Source of the DNA: Limnohabitans sp. WS1
GTDB lineage: Bacteria > Pseudomonadota > Gammaproteobacteria > Burkholderiales > Burkholderiaceae_C
Direction: 5' to 3'
NCBI RefSeq assembly: GCF_003063265.1
Contig: NZ_NERU01000023.1
Location: 1-64,000, forward strand
DNA length: 64,000 nt
Positions 8,384 to 17,691 of this stretch are shown here, in pieces. A model generated the notes under the pieces. The model was given only the letters and a program-made list of their open reading frames with translations. It was not told the origin of the DNA and did no database searches. Positions within the stretch are counted from its first letter, which is position 1; the number at the start of each line of letters is the position of its first letter. The position numbers and the translations under genes were made by a program.

Positions 8384-9705
8384 GCCCAAACAAGCACATC
8401 GCCACCCACACCCAAATCGCGCTGATCGGCGCAGGCCCCTCGGGTCTGTCAGGCGCAAGGGCGCTCAGTAAACACGGCATCGCTTTCCAGGGCTTTGAAG
8501 CCCACACCGATGTGGGCGGTTTGTGGAACATCGGCAACGAGCGCTCCACCGTGTACGAATCGGCCCACCTGATCTCCAGCAAGCGCACCACCGAATTCAA
8601 AGAATTCCCCATGCCAGAGGGCACGGCCGATTACCCCAGTCATCGTGAGCTGCTGGACTACTTCAAGGCCTACGCTGAGCACTTTGACCTCAAGCGCCAT
8701 TACCGCTTTGGCGTGCGTGTGCTGCGTGTGGAGCCGGTGAGCGATGCGCCCGACACGCTGTGGCGGGTGACGATTGATGCAGGTGGAGGCCAACACGAAA
8801 CTCACGAATACAAAGGCGTGGTGATCGCCAACGGCATCTTGGCCGAACCCAACAAGCCCGAGTGGCCCGGGCAGTTCAGCGGGCAGTTGCTGCACACCTC
8901 GGCCTACAAAAAAGCCGAGCAGTTCAAGGGCCAGCGCGTGCTGATTGTGGGCGCGGGCAACTCGGGCTGCGACATCGCTGTCGACGCGGTGCACCACGCG
9001 CAAAGCGTGGACATCTCGGTGCGCAGGGGCTATTACTTCGTGCCCAAATATGTGTTCGGTCTGCCCGCCGACACGGTGGGCGGCAAAACCAAGCTGCCGC
9101 GCTGGCTCAAACAAAAAGTCGACAGCACGATGCTCAAGTGGTTCACGGGCGACCCGGTCCGTTTTGGTTTTCCCAAGCCCGACTACAAAATGTACGAGTC
9201 ACACCCCATCGTGAACTCGCTCATCCTGCACCACATCGGCCACGGCGACGTCAAGGTACGGCCTGACGTGAGCCGCCTTGATGGCCACACCGTGCACTTC
9301 AAGGACGGGACCCAAGCCGACTACGACCTGGTCATGACCGCCACCGGCTACAAGCTGCACTACCCCTTCATCAACAACGCCTTGCTCAACTGGCAAGGCA
9401 TGTCGCCCCAGCTGTACCTGAACATCTTTGCGCCGCGCTTTGACCGCCTGGCCGTGCTCGGCATGGTCGAGGCCGCAGGCTTGGGCTGGGAAGGCCGGGC
9501 CGAGCAGGCCGAGGTGATGGCGCGGTATTTCAAAGGCCTGGATGCGGGCCAGGCCAAGGCCCTGGCATTTTCCAAAGCGCGGCAAGGCCCCTCGCCCGAT
9601 TTGTCGGCCGGCTACCGCTACCTGAAGGTGGAGCGCATGGCCTGTTATGTGAACAAAGACGTGTACCGCGACACCATGCGCCAAACTGCGGCCGAGCTGG
9701 CCTGA
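8380..9705 (+). CDS. Flavin-containing monooxygenase
   Basis: This 441-residue class B flavoprotein monooxygenase has an FAD-binding GAGPSG motif near the N terminus and a second, NADPH-binding GAGNSG motif. Between them lies FSGQLLHTSAY, an exact fit to the FMO fingerprint FxGxxxHxxxY. Such enzymes oxygenate N, S or carbonyl groups. The ATG at 8380 overlaps the SDR stop. A BASS-type symporter starts 27 bases downstream. A Baeyer-Villiger or N/S-oxygenation role cannot be decided here. Confidence 0.87.
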   Translation: MSPNKHIATHTQIALIGAGPSGLSGARALSKHGIAFQGFEAHTDVGGLWNIGNERSTVYESAHLISSKRTTEFKEFPMPEGTADYPSHRELLDYFKAYAEHFDLKRHYRFGVRVLRVEPVSDAPDTLWRVTIDAGGGQHETHEYKGVVIANGILAEPNKPEWPGQFSGQLLHTSAYKKAEQFKGQRVLIVGAGNSGCDIAVDAVHHAQSVDISVRRGYYFVPKYVFGLPADTVGGKTKLPRWLKQKVDSTMLKWFTGDPVRFGFPKPDYKMYESHPIVNSLILHHIGHGDVKVRPDVSRLDGHTVHFKDGTQADYDLVMTATGYKLHYPFINNALLNWQGMSPQLYLNIFAPRFDRLAVLGMVEAAGLGWEGRAEQAEVMARYFKGLDAGQAKALAFSKARQGPSPDLSAGYRYLKVERMACYVNKDVYRDTMRQTAAELA

Positions 9706-9732
9706 GCTCCCCATTCCCACACGAAAGCCCCC

Positions 9733-10644
9733 ATGCTGCCTGTTGACGAAATTCGCCTGAACTTCAACCCCGCCTCGCTGGCCCTGCTCAACGGGGTGCT
9801 GGCATTTTTGATGTTCGGCATCGCGCTGGACACGCGGGCCGAAGACTTTCGCCGCCTGCTGCGCATGCCCATGGCTTTTGCGGTGGGCATTGGGGCGCAG
9901 TTCCTGCTTTTGCCCGCCATCACCTTTGTGCTGACTCTGGTGCTGCAGCCCTCGCCCAGCATCGCACTGGGCATGATCCTGGTGGCCTGCTGCCCGCCGG
10001 GCAATGTGAGCAACATCCTCACGCACCGGGCCAAGGGCAATGTGGCGCTGAGCGTGTCGATGACCGCCGTGTCGAATGCCATCGCGGTGGTGGCCATGCC
10101 GCTGAACTTCGCGTTCTGGGGCGGCCTGCACCCCACCGGCTCCAAGTTGTTGACCAGCATCGCCCTGGACCCGGTACAAATGTTTGTGCACATCCTGCTC
10201 ATCATCGGCCTGCCCTTTGTGCTGGGCCTGCTGTGCATCCGCTATTTGCCCGTCTGGACCGAGCGCTTCAAAAAGCCGCTGCGCATCATCAGCTTCTTGG
10301 CCCTGATCGGCTTCATCGTGGCCGCCATTGCGGGCAACTGGCGCTACTTTTTGGACTATGTGGGCCTGGTGCTGGTGGCCGTCATCTTGCATGACGCGCT
10401 GGCTTTTGGCACCGGGTGGTTTTGCGCCAAAGCGGCCCGTTTGTCAGACTACGACAGCCGCGCCTTGTCGATCGAAGTCGGCATCCGCAACGCGGGCTTG
10501 GGGCTGGTGCTGATCTTCAGCTTCTTTGACGGGCTGGGTGGCATGGCCGTGGTGGCCGGTGTCTGGGGCTTTTGGGACATCATCGCCGGGCTGGTGCTGG
10601 CAGGATGGTGGGCACGCCGACCGCTCAAGGACCCAAGCGCATGA
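9733..10644 (+). CDS. Bile acid:sodium symporter (BASS) family transporter
   Basis: This 303-residue membrane protein has about nine hydrophobic segments. The conserved BASS motif region reads ACCPPGNVSNILTHRAKGNV, followed by SVSMTAVSNAIAVV. Bacterial members move organic anions with sodium. The substrate is unknown. Its stop overlaps the ATG of the following epimerase gene (ATGA), so uptake and modification are probably linked. The aromatic/organic acid context suggests an acid substrate (inference). Confidence 0.87.
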   Translation: MLPVDEIRLNFNPASLALLNGVLAFLMFGIALDTRAEDFRRLLRMPMAFAVGIGAQFLLLPAITFVLTLVLQPSPSIALGMILVACCPPGNVSNILTHRAKGNVALSVSMTAVSNAIAVVAMPLNFAFWGGLHPTGSKLLTSIALDPVQMFVHILLIIGLPFVLGLLCIRYLPVWTERFKKPLRIISFLALIGFIVAAIAGNWRYFLDYVGLVLVAVILHDALAFGTGWFCAKAARLSDYDSRALSIEVGIRNAGLGLVLIFSFFDGLGGMAVVAGVWGFWDIIAGLVLAGWWARRPLKDPSA

Positions 10645-11669
10645 GCGCCCAGTCCCTGCACAACACGCCGCGTGCACGGCGCGTGTTGGTCACGGGCGCA
10701 GCAGGCTTTTTGGGTCAGGGCCTGATCGCCCAACTCGCCCGCCAGGGCGACTCCGAGGCCGTGGTCGCAGTGGACGTGCGTGAGGTGCCCGAGGCGCAGC
10801 GCCTGAGTGGCATCACCTACCTGACACAAGACGTGCGCGACCCGGCCTTGGCATACACCGTGGCCGCCCACCAGATCGACACCCTGGTGCACCTAGCCGC
10901 CATCGTCACGCCCGGCAAAGACGCCAACCGCGCCTTCGAATACTCGGTCGACGTGGAAGGCACACGCAACGTGTTGCAAGCCTGTGTGGCGCATGGCGTG
11001 CAACACATCGTGGTCTCGTCCAGCGGTGCGGCCTATGGTTATCACGCAGACAACCCCGCTTGGCTCACCGAAAACATGCCCCTGCGCGGCAACGAGAGCT
11101 TTGCTTACAGCCACCACAAACGCTTGGTCGAAGAGATGCTGGCGCAGTACCGCCAAAGCCACCCCCAGCTGCAGCAAACCGTGCTGCGCATCGGCACCAT
11201 CTTGGGCGAGCGGGTCAACAACCAAATCACCGCCCTGTTTGAAAAACCCCGCCTGCTGGCCGTGCAAGGCAGCGACAGCCCCTTCGTGTTCATTTGGGAT
11301 GAAGACGTGACCGGAGCCATATTGCATGCCTTGAGTGGTGAGGCCCCCAGTGGCTGCTTCAATTTGGCGGGCGACGGGGCCTTGACGATTTTTGAGATCG
11401 CGCAGCGCCTGAACAAGCGCCCTCGCGTCTTGCCCGCGTGGCTCCTGAAAACCGCTTTGTGGCTGGGCAGCCGCCTGGGCCTGAGCCGCTACGGCCCAGA
11501 ACAACTCGACTTTTTGCGCTACCGGCCTGTGCTGCTCAACACCGCACTCAAGCGCCGATTTGGCTACACACCGCAAAAAACCAGTGCCCAGGCACTGGAC
11601 GCCTTGATCAGCGCACGCAAGGCGCACAACCCCATTCAGGCTCACTCAAAGCACGATGTCATGCGTTAA
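10641..11669 (+). CDS. NAD-dependent epimerase/dehydratase (extended SDR)
   Basis: This 342-residue extended SDR has the Rossmann motif VLVTGAAGFLG near residues 14-24, a HLAAIV segment, and a serine-rich SSSGAAYGY catalytic stretch with YSHHK giving the Tyr-x3-Lys pair. The family includes sugar epimerases and hydroxysteroid-type dehydrogenases. No sugar pathway is nearby. It is the last gene of the SDR-FMO-symporter group. Its 3' end overlaps the convergent LysR gene by 24 bases. Confidence 0.85.
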   Translation: MSAQSLHNTPRARRVLVTGAAGFLGQGLIAQLARQGDSEAVVAVDVREVPEAQRLSGITYLTQDVRDPALAYTVAAHQIDTLVHLAAIVTPGKDANRAFEYSVDVEGTRNVLQACVAHGVQHIVVSSSGAAYGYHADNPAWLTENMPLRGNESFAYSHHKRLVEEMLAQYRQSHPQLQQTVLRIGTILGERVNNQITALFEKPRLLAVQGSDSPFVFIWDEDVTGAILHALSGEAPSGCFNLAGDGALTIFEIAQRLNKRPRVLPAWLLKTALWLGSRLGLSRYGPEQLDFLRYRPVLLNTALKRRFGYTPQKTSAQALDALISARKAHNPIQAHSKHDVMR

Positions 11670-12590
11670 AGCGGTGGATGGGTTTTGCGCTGCGATGGCC
11701 AGGATCTGGCCTTTTAACCATTCAACGCCAGGGTCGTGCACTGACTTTTTGTCCCAGCACAAAAACGACGAATAGGCGGGTAAATCGAAGGGCAAACTTC
11801 GCGTGACCAGTTGCTTGGCATGGGTCATCGCCACCCGATTCCCCATCACGGCGGCATAGTCGCTGTGCTCGAGTTGATGGATGATCTGGGCAAAACTCGA
11901 CACCACCATTTGGGCATTTCTTTGCCTGCCAGTGGCAGCCAGAATTTCGTCAATCCGGTCATCCAAAGTCGAGGTGCCATAACCCAAGAATATCTGCGGA
12001 ATGGCGCAAAAGCTGTCCAGCGACACGGCCTCAGCAGCACGGGGGTGGTCTCGCCGCAGCGCATAGACATAGTGGTCTTGGTACAGCGCCAAATGCTCTA
12101 AATCATGAGGGGGTTTGATGCGGGCGATCACGGCCAGATCCAGCTCGCCCCGAGACAAACTGTCCTGCAAGTTCAAGCTGCCCACAGGCTCCCAAACGAT
12201 GCGGATGGCAGATCCGCAAGCGGCCAAAACGCGTCCCAAGGCGGGCAACACCCAGCTGCTGGGGTAATCCGAGCCTGCGACACGAAAAATGCGGCTCGAT
12301 TGACCAGGCGAAAAGTCCAACTCTTCATCGAACAAGGCTGAAAACTCAAACAAGGTTTTTTCGATTTTCGGCGCCAGGCGCAGGGCTTTGGGTGTCGGGC
12401 TCACACCGTGGCCTGTGCGGATGAACAAGGGGTCATTGAATATTTTTCTTAACCGAGCCAATGAAGCACTGACCGCAGGCTGGCTCAGGAACAGCCGCGC
12501 CGCGGCCCGCGAGACGCTGCGCTCGCGCATCAGCGCGTCAAAGGTCCGAATCATGCCGATGTCGAGACTGCGAATATCACTTTGGCTCAT
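11646..12590 (-). CDS. LysR-type transcriptional regulator
   Basis: The protein has 314 residues. It contains an N-terminal HTH (IRTFDALMRERSVSRAAARL, then LSQPAVSASLARLRKIF) and a typical LysR effector domain. It is divergent from the Bug-type binding protein at 12672 and separated by 81 AT-rich bases. That gap holds a CTCATAT direct repeat and ATAT-N10-ATAT. It most likely controls the binding protein and the Rieske oxygenase that follows it. Its last codons are antisense to the end of the epimerase gene. Confidence 0.88.
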   Translation of the reverse strand: MSQSDIRSLDIGMIRTFDALMRERSVSRAAARLFLSQPAVSASLARLRKIFNDPLFIRTGHGVSPTPKALRLAPKIEKTLFEFSALFDEELDFSPGQSSRIFRVAGSDYPSSWVLPALGRVLAACGSAIRIVWEPVGSLNLQDSLSRGELDLAVIARIKPPHDLEHLALYQDHYVYALRRDHPRAAEAVSLDSFCAIPQIFLGYGTSTLDDRIDEILAATGRQRNAQMVVSSFAQIIHQLEHSDYAAVMGNRVAMTHAKQLVTRSLPFDLPAYSSFLCWDKKSVHDPGVEWLKGQILAIAAQNPSTALTHDIVL

Positions 12591-12671
12591 ATCTCATATC
12601 CAAATTTTCATATTGTCTGCACGCCAAGCTTGACCGAAGATACAAACACATTTTCACAACCAGAGACAAGC

Positions 12672-13643
12672 ATGCACATCAACCGTCGCCAATTGCTGAC
12701 TGCTGCCACCGCCATGGTCGGCGCAAGCGCCTGGTCGCAAACTTCTGCATTTCCCAACCGCCCTGTTCGCATCGTTCCCTTTGGTACGGCGGGCGGCCCG
12801 ATTGATGGTCTGGCCCGCGCCTATGGCGAAAAACTGCAACAAAGATGGGGGCAGTCCATCATCGTTGACGCCAAACCGGGTGCCAGTGGCATCATCGCTG
12901 CCGATTTTGTAGCCAAGTCCGCACCCGATGGGCACACCGTGATGATGACACTGCCACTGACCCATGTGAACAACGCCATTTTGCAGGCCAAGCTGCCTTA
13001 CGACCCGGTCAAGGACTTCACCCCTTTGTCCATGTTGGCCACCGGAGGCCCCATGCTGGTGGCCCGGGCCAATGCACCCTACAACAACCTCAAGGAATTT
13101 GTGGAGTTTGCAAAGAAGAAAGGTGCCATGTCCTTTGGCACTTGGGGCAACGGCTCCACCGCCCATCTTTTTGGCGAGTTGCTCAAGCGTCAGGCGGGCC
13201 TGAACCTGGTGCATGCGGCCTACAAATCCGAAGCTGCCGCGCACAACGACTTGTTCGGCGATTTGCTCGATTTCGCGTGGGCCAACCCCTCCACCGCCAA
13301 GGCCCAAACACAAGGCGGCCGAATGAAAGTCATCGGTATCGCAGGCACTCGCCGCGTCTCGACCATGCCGCAAGTGCCCACCTTCAAGGAGCAAGGATTC
13401 CAGGGCTTTGACGTTGACAGCTGGATCGGCATGTACGCCCCGGCGGGTTTGAGCCCCGAGGTGCAAAACAGCTGGGTCAACGCCTTGCGTGACATCACCC
13501 AAATGCCCGACATCCAAGCCCGCCTGAGCGCCTTTGGCTTCGAGCCCCTGGGCAACACCCCCGCACAGTTCATGGAGGTTTACAAAGCCGACTTTCCTCG
13601 GGTCTCCGAACTGATCAAAGCTGCCGGCGTGACCGCCAACTGA
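12672..13643 (+). CDS. Bug/TctC-type periplasmic solute-binding protein
   Basis: This is a 323-residue tripartite tricarboxylate transporter receptor-family protein. It has a signal peptide (MHINRRQLLTAATAMVGASA) with an RRQLL motif suggestive of Tat export. Typical Bug features are FPNRPVRIVPFGTAGG near the mature N terminus and GQSIIVDAKPGASG. The ATG at 12672 is preferred because it begins the signal peptide. Membrane components TctA/TctB are absent here, as is common for Burkholderiales Bug genes. It is followed ten bases later by a Rieske oxygenase, whose substrate it may bind. Confidence 0.9.
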   Translation: MHINRRQLLTAATAMVGASAWSQTSAFPNRPVRIVPFGTAGGPIDGLARAYGEKLQQRWGQSIIVDAKPGASGIIAADFVAKSAPDGHTVMMTLPLTHVNNAILQAKLPYDPVKDFTPLSMLATGGPMLVARANAPYNNLKEFVEFAKKKGAMSFGTWGNGSTAHLFGELLKRQAGLNLVHAAYKSEAAAHNDLFGDLLDFAWANPSTAKAQTQGGRMKVIGIAGTRRVSTMPQVPTFKEQGFQGFDVDSWIGMYAPAGLSPEVQNSWVNALRDITQMPDIQARLSAFGFEPLGNTPAQFMEVYKADFPRVSELIKAAGVTAN

Positions 13644-13652
13644 AGCCACCCC

Positions 13653-14846
13653 ATGCACAAGATCATTCCCTTGGTACCCGCAGACACCGGCACCGCTTAT
13701 GGACGCCCCGCCCCCAGCCACCAAAAAAACATGACCGAAGTGGGTCCGGGCACCCCGATGGGCGAGCTGCTTCGCCGCTACTGGCACCCGATTGGCTTGA
13801 CCCGTGACGCCACAGCCACCCCCAAAAAGGTCCGGGTTTTGGGCGAAGACCTGATCCTTTTTCGCAACCTGTCAGGCCAGCCCGGCCTGCTGTACCCGCA
13901 TTGCACGCACCGAGGCACTTCGCTGTTTTACGGCAAAGTCGACGAGACCGGTATTCGCTGCTGTTACCACGGCTGGAAGTTCGATGCCGCAGGCCATTGC
14001 CTGGACCAACCATGTGAGCCCGGTGGTGGCCGCTTCAGGGACAAAGTTCGCCAGCCCTGGTATCCGCTGCAGGAGCACTATGGATTGATCTGGGCGTACA
14101 TGGGGCCCCCAGACAAAAAGCCGGTGCTGCCAACCTACGAATGTCTGGACGTGCTCGACGCAGGTGAGTTTCTCGAAACCGATGACAGCAGCATCGGTGG
14201 TGGTGGACCCCGCGTCATCCCCTGCAACTGGCTGCAGCATTACGAAAACCTGGTTGACCCTTTTCACGTCGTGATCCTGCATTCATCATTCAGCGGCACC
14301 CAATTTGTAGAAGAAATGGCCGTGATGCCCGAGGTCAACTGGGAGAACACCGAACTGGGGGTCCGAACCATTTCCATGCGCCAATTGCCCGATGGCCGGG
14401 CTTTCAAGCGCATCAGTGAAGCCGGCTTGCCCACCCTGCGCGTGATTCCCAGCCCCAAAATCGGCCGCATGGGGCGGGTCGAGTCCATCGGATGGATCTT
14501 GCCCATCGATGACCACAGTTTCCGGATTTTTGTGGTGGGCCGCGTGCGAGAAGAAGGCGAGTTGTCACGCATGCGCACCCGCATGAACGGCAAGCTGTGG
14601 GAAGAGATGAGCGAAGAGGAACACCAGCTGTTTCCCAACGACGTGGAAGCCATGGTCAGCCAAGGCGTGATCGCTCATCACTCCGAAGAACACCTGGCCA
14701 CCAGCGACCGAGGCATCGTGATGCTGCGCCGCATGCTGCTCAAGCAACTGGACACCGTGGCTGCCGGAGGAGACCCGGCAGGGGTTCAATTCGATACAGA
14801 CGCCCCGCCTGTGCACTTCACATCCGGCAACTTCATGTTGGACTGA
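13653..14846 (+). CDS. Rieske oxygenase of the phthalate/vanillate type
   Basis: The protein has 397 residues. The Rieske ligands are C84/H86 (CTHRGTS) and C103/H106 (CCYHGWKF). The catalytic iron motif DPFHVVILH has H205 and H210. The layout resembles one-component oxygenases of the phthalate 4,5-dioxygenase and chlorobenzoate dioxygenase group, which use a separate reductase and no beta subunit. No reductase gene is adjacent. It is co-directional with, and ten bases after, the Bug binding protein. The substrate is not identifiable, but an aromatic carboxylate is likely (inference). Confidence 0.87.
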   Translation: MHKIIPLVPADTGTAYGRPAPSHQKNMTEVGPGTPMGELLRRYWHPIGLTRDATATPKKVRVLGEDLILFRNLSGQPGLLYPHCTHRGTSLFYGKVDETGIRCCYHGWKFDAAGHCLDQPCEPGGGRFRDKVRQPWYPLQEHYGLIWAYMGPPDKKPVLPTYECLDVLDAGEFLETDDSSIGGGGPRVIPCNWLQHYENLVDPFHVVILHSSFSGTQFVEEMAVMPEVNWENTELGVRTISMRQLPDGRAFKRISEAGLPTLRVIPSPKIGRMGRVESIGWILPIDDHSFRIFVVGRVREEGELSRMRTRMNGKLWEEMSEEEHQLFPNDVEAMVSQGVIAHHSEEHLATSDRGIVMLRRMLLKQLDTVAAGGDPAGVQFDTDAPPVHFTSGNFMLD

Positions 14847-14847
14847 T

Positions 14848-15618
14848 TCAAAGCAAAGGCCGCAACTCCCGAGCGGCTTCCAGCAGCAAGGGCAGCCATT
14901 GGCGCTGCACTGCGGCATCGCTCAAGTGCTCGGCCGTGCCCACCACGTTCAGTGCGGCCAAGGTCTGCCCCTGCATGTTGCGCAACGGTACCGCCAAGGC
15001 ATGGATGCCCAGCTCGTGCCCGTCGCGGGCCAAACAGTGGTCTGCCTGCCGCACTTGCGCGATCAAGGCCTTAAACCGGGTGGCGTTCACTTCGGTTTGC
15101 GGCGTGATGCGGGCCAATTCCCGGCCCTTGAGCCAGGCGGCAAATTCGGTCTTGGGCAAGCTGGCCAGCAGCACCCGCCCGGTAGATGTGGCGTGCGCGG
15201 GCAAGCGTGCCCCCAGGTGCAAGCCATAGGCCAAGTGCCGCACCGGCTCGCCCACACCAGCGCTGCGGGCCACGATGACGCACTCATCGCCATCACGCAC
15301 CACCGCGCTGAAGGCCGCCTGCGTTTGCGCGGCCAAACGGTTGAGTGTGGGCTGCAGCATGCGCGGCAAGCGCGAAGTGGCCATGTAGCTGCCCGCCAGG
15401 CGCAACACCCTTGCCGACAACCAGTAATGCGAGCCATCGGTGTCCAGATAACCCAGCTCGGCCAGCGTGAGCAAATGCCGCCGCGCCGCCGCCCGCGTGA
15501 TGCCCGTGCGCTGTGCGGCCAGTGTGGCATTCAAGCGCTGGCGCTCGGTATCAAAGGCTTCGAGTACAGCCAGTCCTTTGGCCAAGCCTTCGATGTAGTC
15601 GGCTTTCGCGATGGTCAT
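14848..15618 (-). CDS. pobR: IclR-family regulator, PobR/PcaR type
   Basis: This 256-residue IclR-family protein has an N-terminal winged HTH (KGLAVLEAFDTERQRLNATL, TRAAARRHLLTLAELGYLD) and a C-terminal effector domain (VGEPVRHLAYGLHLGARLPA, STGRVLLASLP). Members of this subgroup activate aromatic acid genes. It is divergent from pobA, with a nested palindrome in the 189-base gap, so a 4-hydroxybenzoate-responsive PobR role is likely. Its stop codon lies two bases from the end of the Rieske oxygenase on the other strand. Confidence 0.88.
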   Translation of the reverse strand: MTIAKADYIEGLAKGLAVLEAFDTERQRLNATLAAQRTGITRAAARRHLLTLAELGYLDTDGSHYWLSARVLRLAGSYMATSRLPRMLQPTLNRLAAQTQAAFSAVVRDGDECVIVARSAGVGEPVRHLAYGLHLGARLPAHATSTGRVLLASLPKTEFAAWLKGRELARITPQTEVNATRFKALIAQVRQADHCLARDGHELGIHALAVPLRNMQGQTLAALNVVGTAEHLSDAAVQRQWLPLLLEAARELRPLL

Positions 15619-15673
15619 GGAGAAATCTCAAAAATGCATCTCTGACCTGAAGATGCGACCTGCCAAATGCAAT

Positions 15674-15718
15674 TGATTGGAGTCATATTGCGCGATGATC
15701 GCACAAAAAATCCAATCA
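15674..15718. promoter_or_regulatory. Nested inverted repeats in the pobR-pobA gap
   Basis: An outer perfect 8-base inverted repeat, TGATTGGA (15674-15681) and TCCAATCA (15711-15718), encloses an inner perfect palindrome GCGAT-G-ATCGC (15692-15702). Their centres differ by one base. The site lies between the divergent IclR regulator and pobA. This makes it the best candidate operator for the regulator. Confidence 0.6.
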
Positions 15719-15768
15719 CCGCACAAACTTCATCACCACCTCAGGGTCAAAACAAGCCTGTCTCTTAA

Positions 15769-17004
<1,236 letters not shown>

Positions 17005-17015
17005 TCCCCCGGTCC

Positions 17016-17654
17016 TCAGGCAGTTTGGCGGGCCTTCCACGCCCCCAACATGGCGATCAGGCCGGGCACGATGATCAAGGCCCAGATGATCTTGGACAGG
17101 TGCTGCTGCACGATGGGCAGGTTGCCGAACAGGTAACCTGCCAGTGTCAAACCCACCACCCAAATGAAACCGCCCACCACGTTGTACAAGGTGAATTTGC
17201 TGCGTGTCATCTCGGCCACCCCCGCCACAAAAGGCACAAAGGTGCGAATGAACGGCATGAACCGCGCCAGGATGATGGTGATGCCGCCATATTTCTCGTA
17301 AAACGCGTGGGCTTGGTCAAAGCCCTTGCGGCTGAAAAACCGGGAATCTTCCCATTGGAAGACACGGGGTCCAAAGTAGCGCCCGATGGTGTAGTTGGTC
17401 TGGTCGCCCAAAATGGCCGCCACCAGCAACAAACCCATGACCAAGGGCAGGTTCATCAAGCCCGCGCCGCACATGGCGCCCACAATGAAGAGCAGCGAAT
17501 CGCCCGGCAAAAACGGCATGACCACCACGCCTGTTTCCACAAAGATGATGAGAAACAGCAAGGCATACACCCAAGCCCCATATTGAGCGACAAAGGCCTC
17601 CAAATAACGGTCCACGTGGAGGATGAAATCAACGAGTTGCAAAAGAATGTCCAT
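17016..17654 (-). CDS. DedA-family membrane protein
   Basis: This 212-residue inner-membrane protein has DedA signatures: FVETGVVVMPFLPGDSLLF near the N terminus and ARFMPFIRTFVPFVAGVAEM in the middle. Family members are linked to lipid scrambling and membrane homeostasis. The ATG at 17654 is preferred to an upstream TTG. It converges with pobA, with only 11 bases between the stops, and is divergent from mutL. Confidence 0.9.
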   Translation of the reverse strand: MDILLQLVDFILHVDRYLEAFVAQYGAWVYALLFLIIFVETGVVVMPFLPGDSLLFIVGAMCGAGLMNLPLVMGLLLVAAILGDQTNYTIGRYFGPRVFQWEDSRFFSRKGFDQAHAFYEKYGGITIILARFMPFIRTFVPFVAGVAEMTRSKFTLYNVVGGFIWVVGLTLAGYLFGNLPIVQQHLSKIIWALIIVPGLIAMLGAWKARQTA

Positions 17655-17691
17655 GCGCGGATTATCCCTGCCCAAGCCCTAAAATCAGGCA

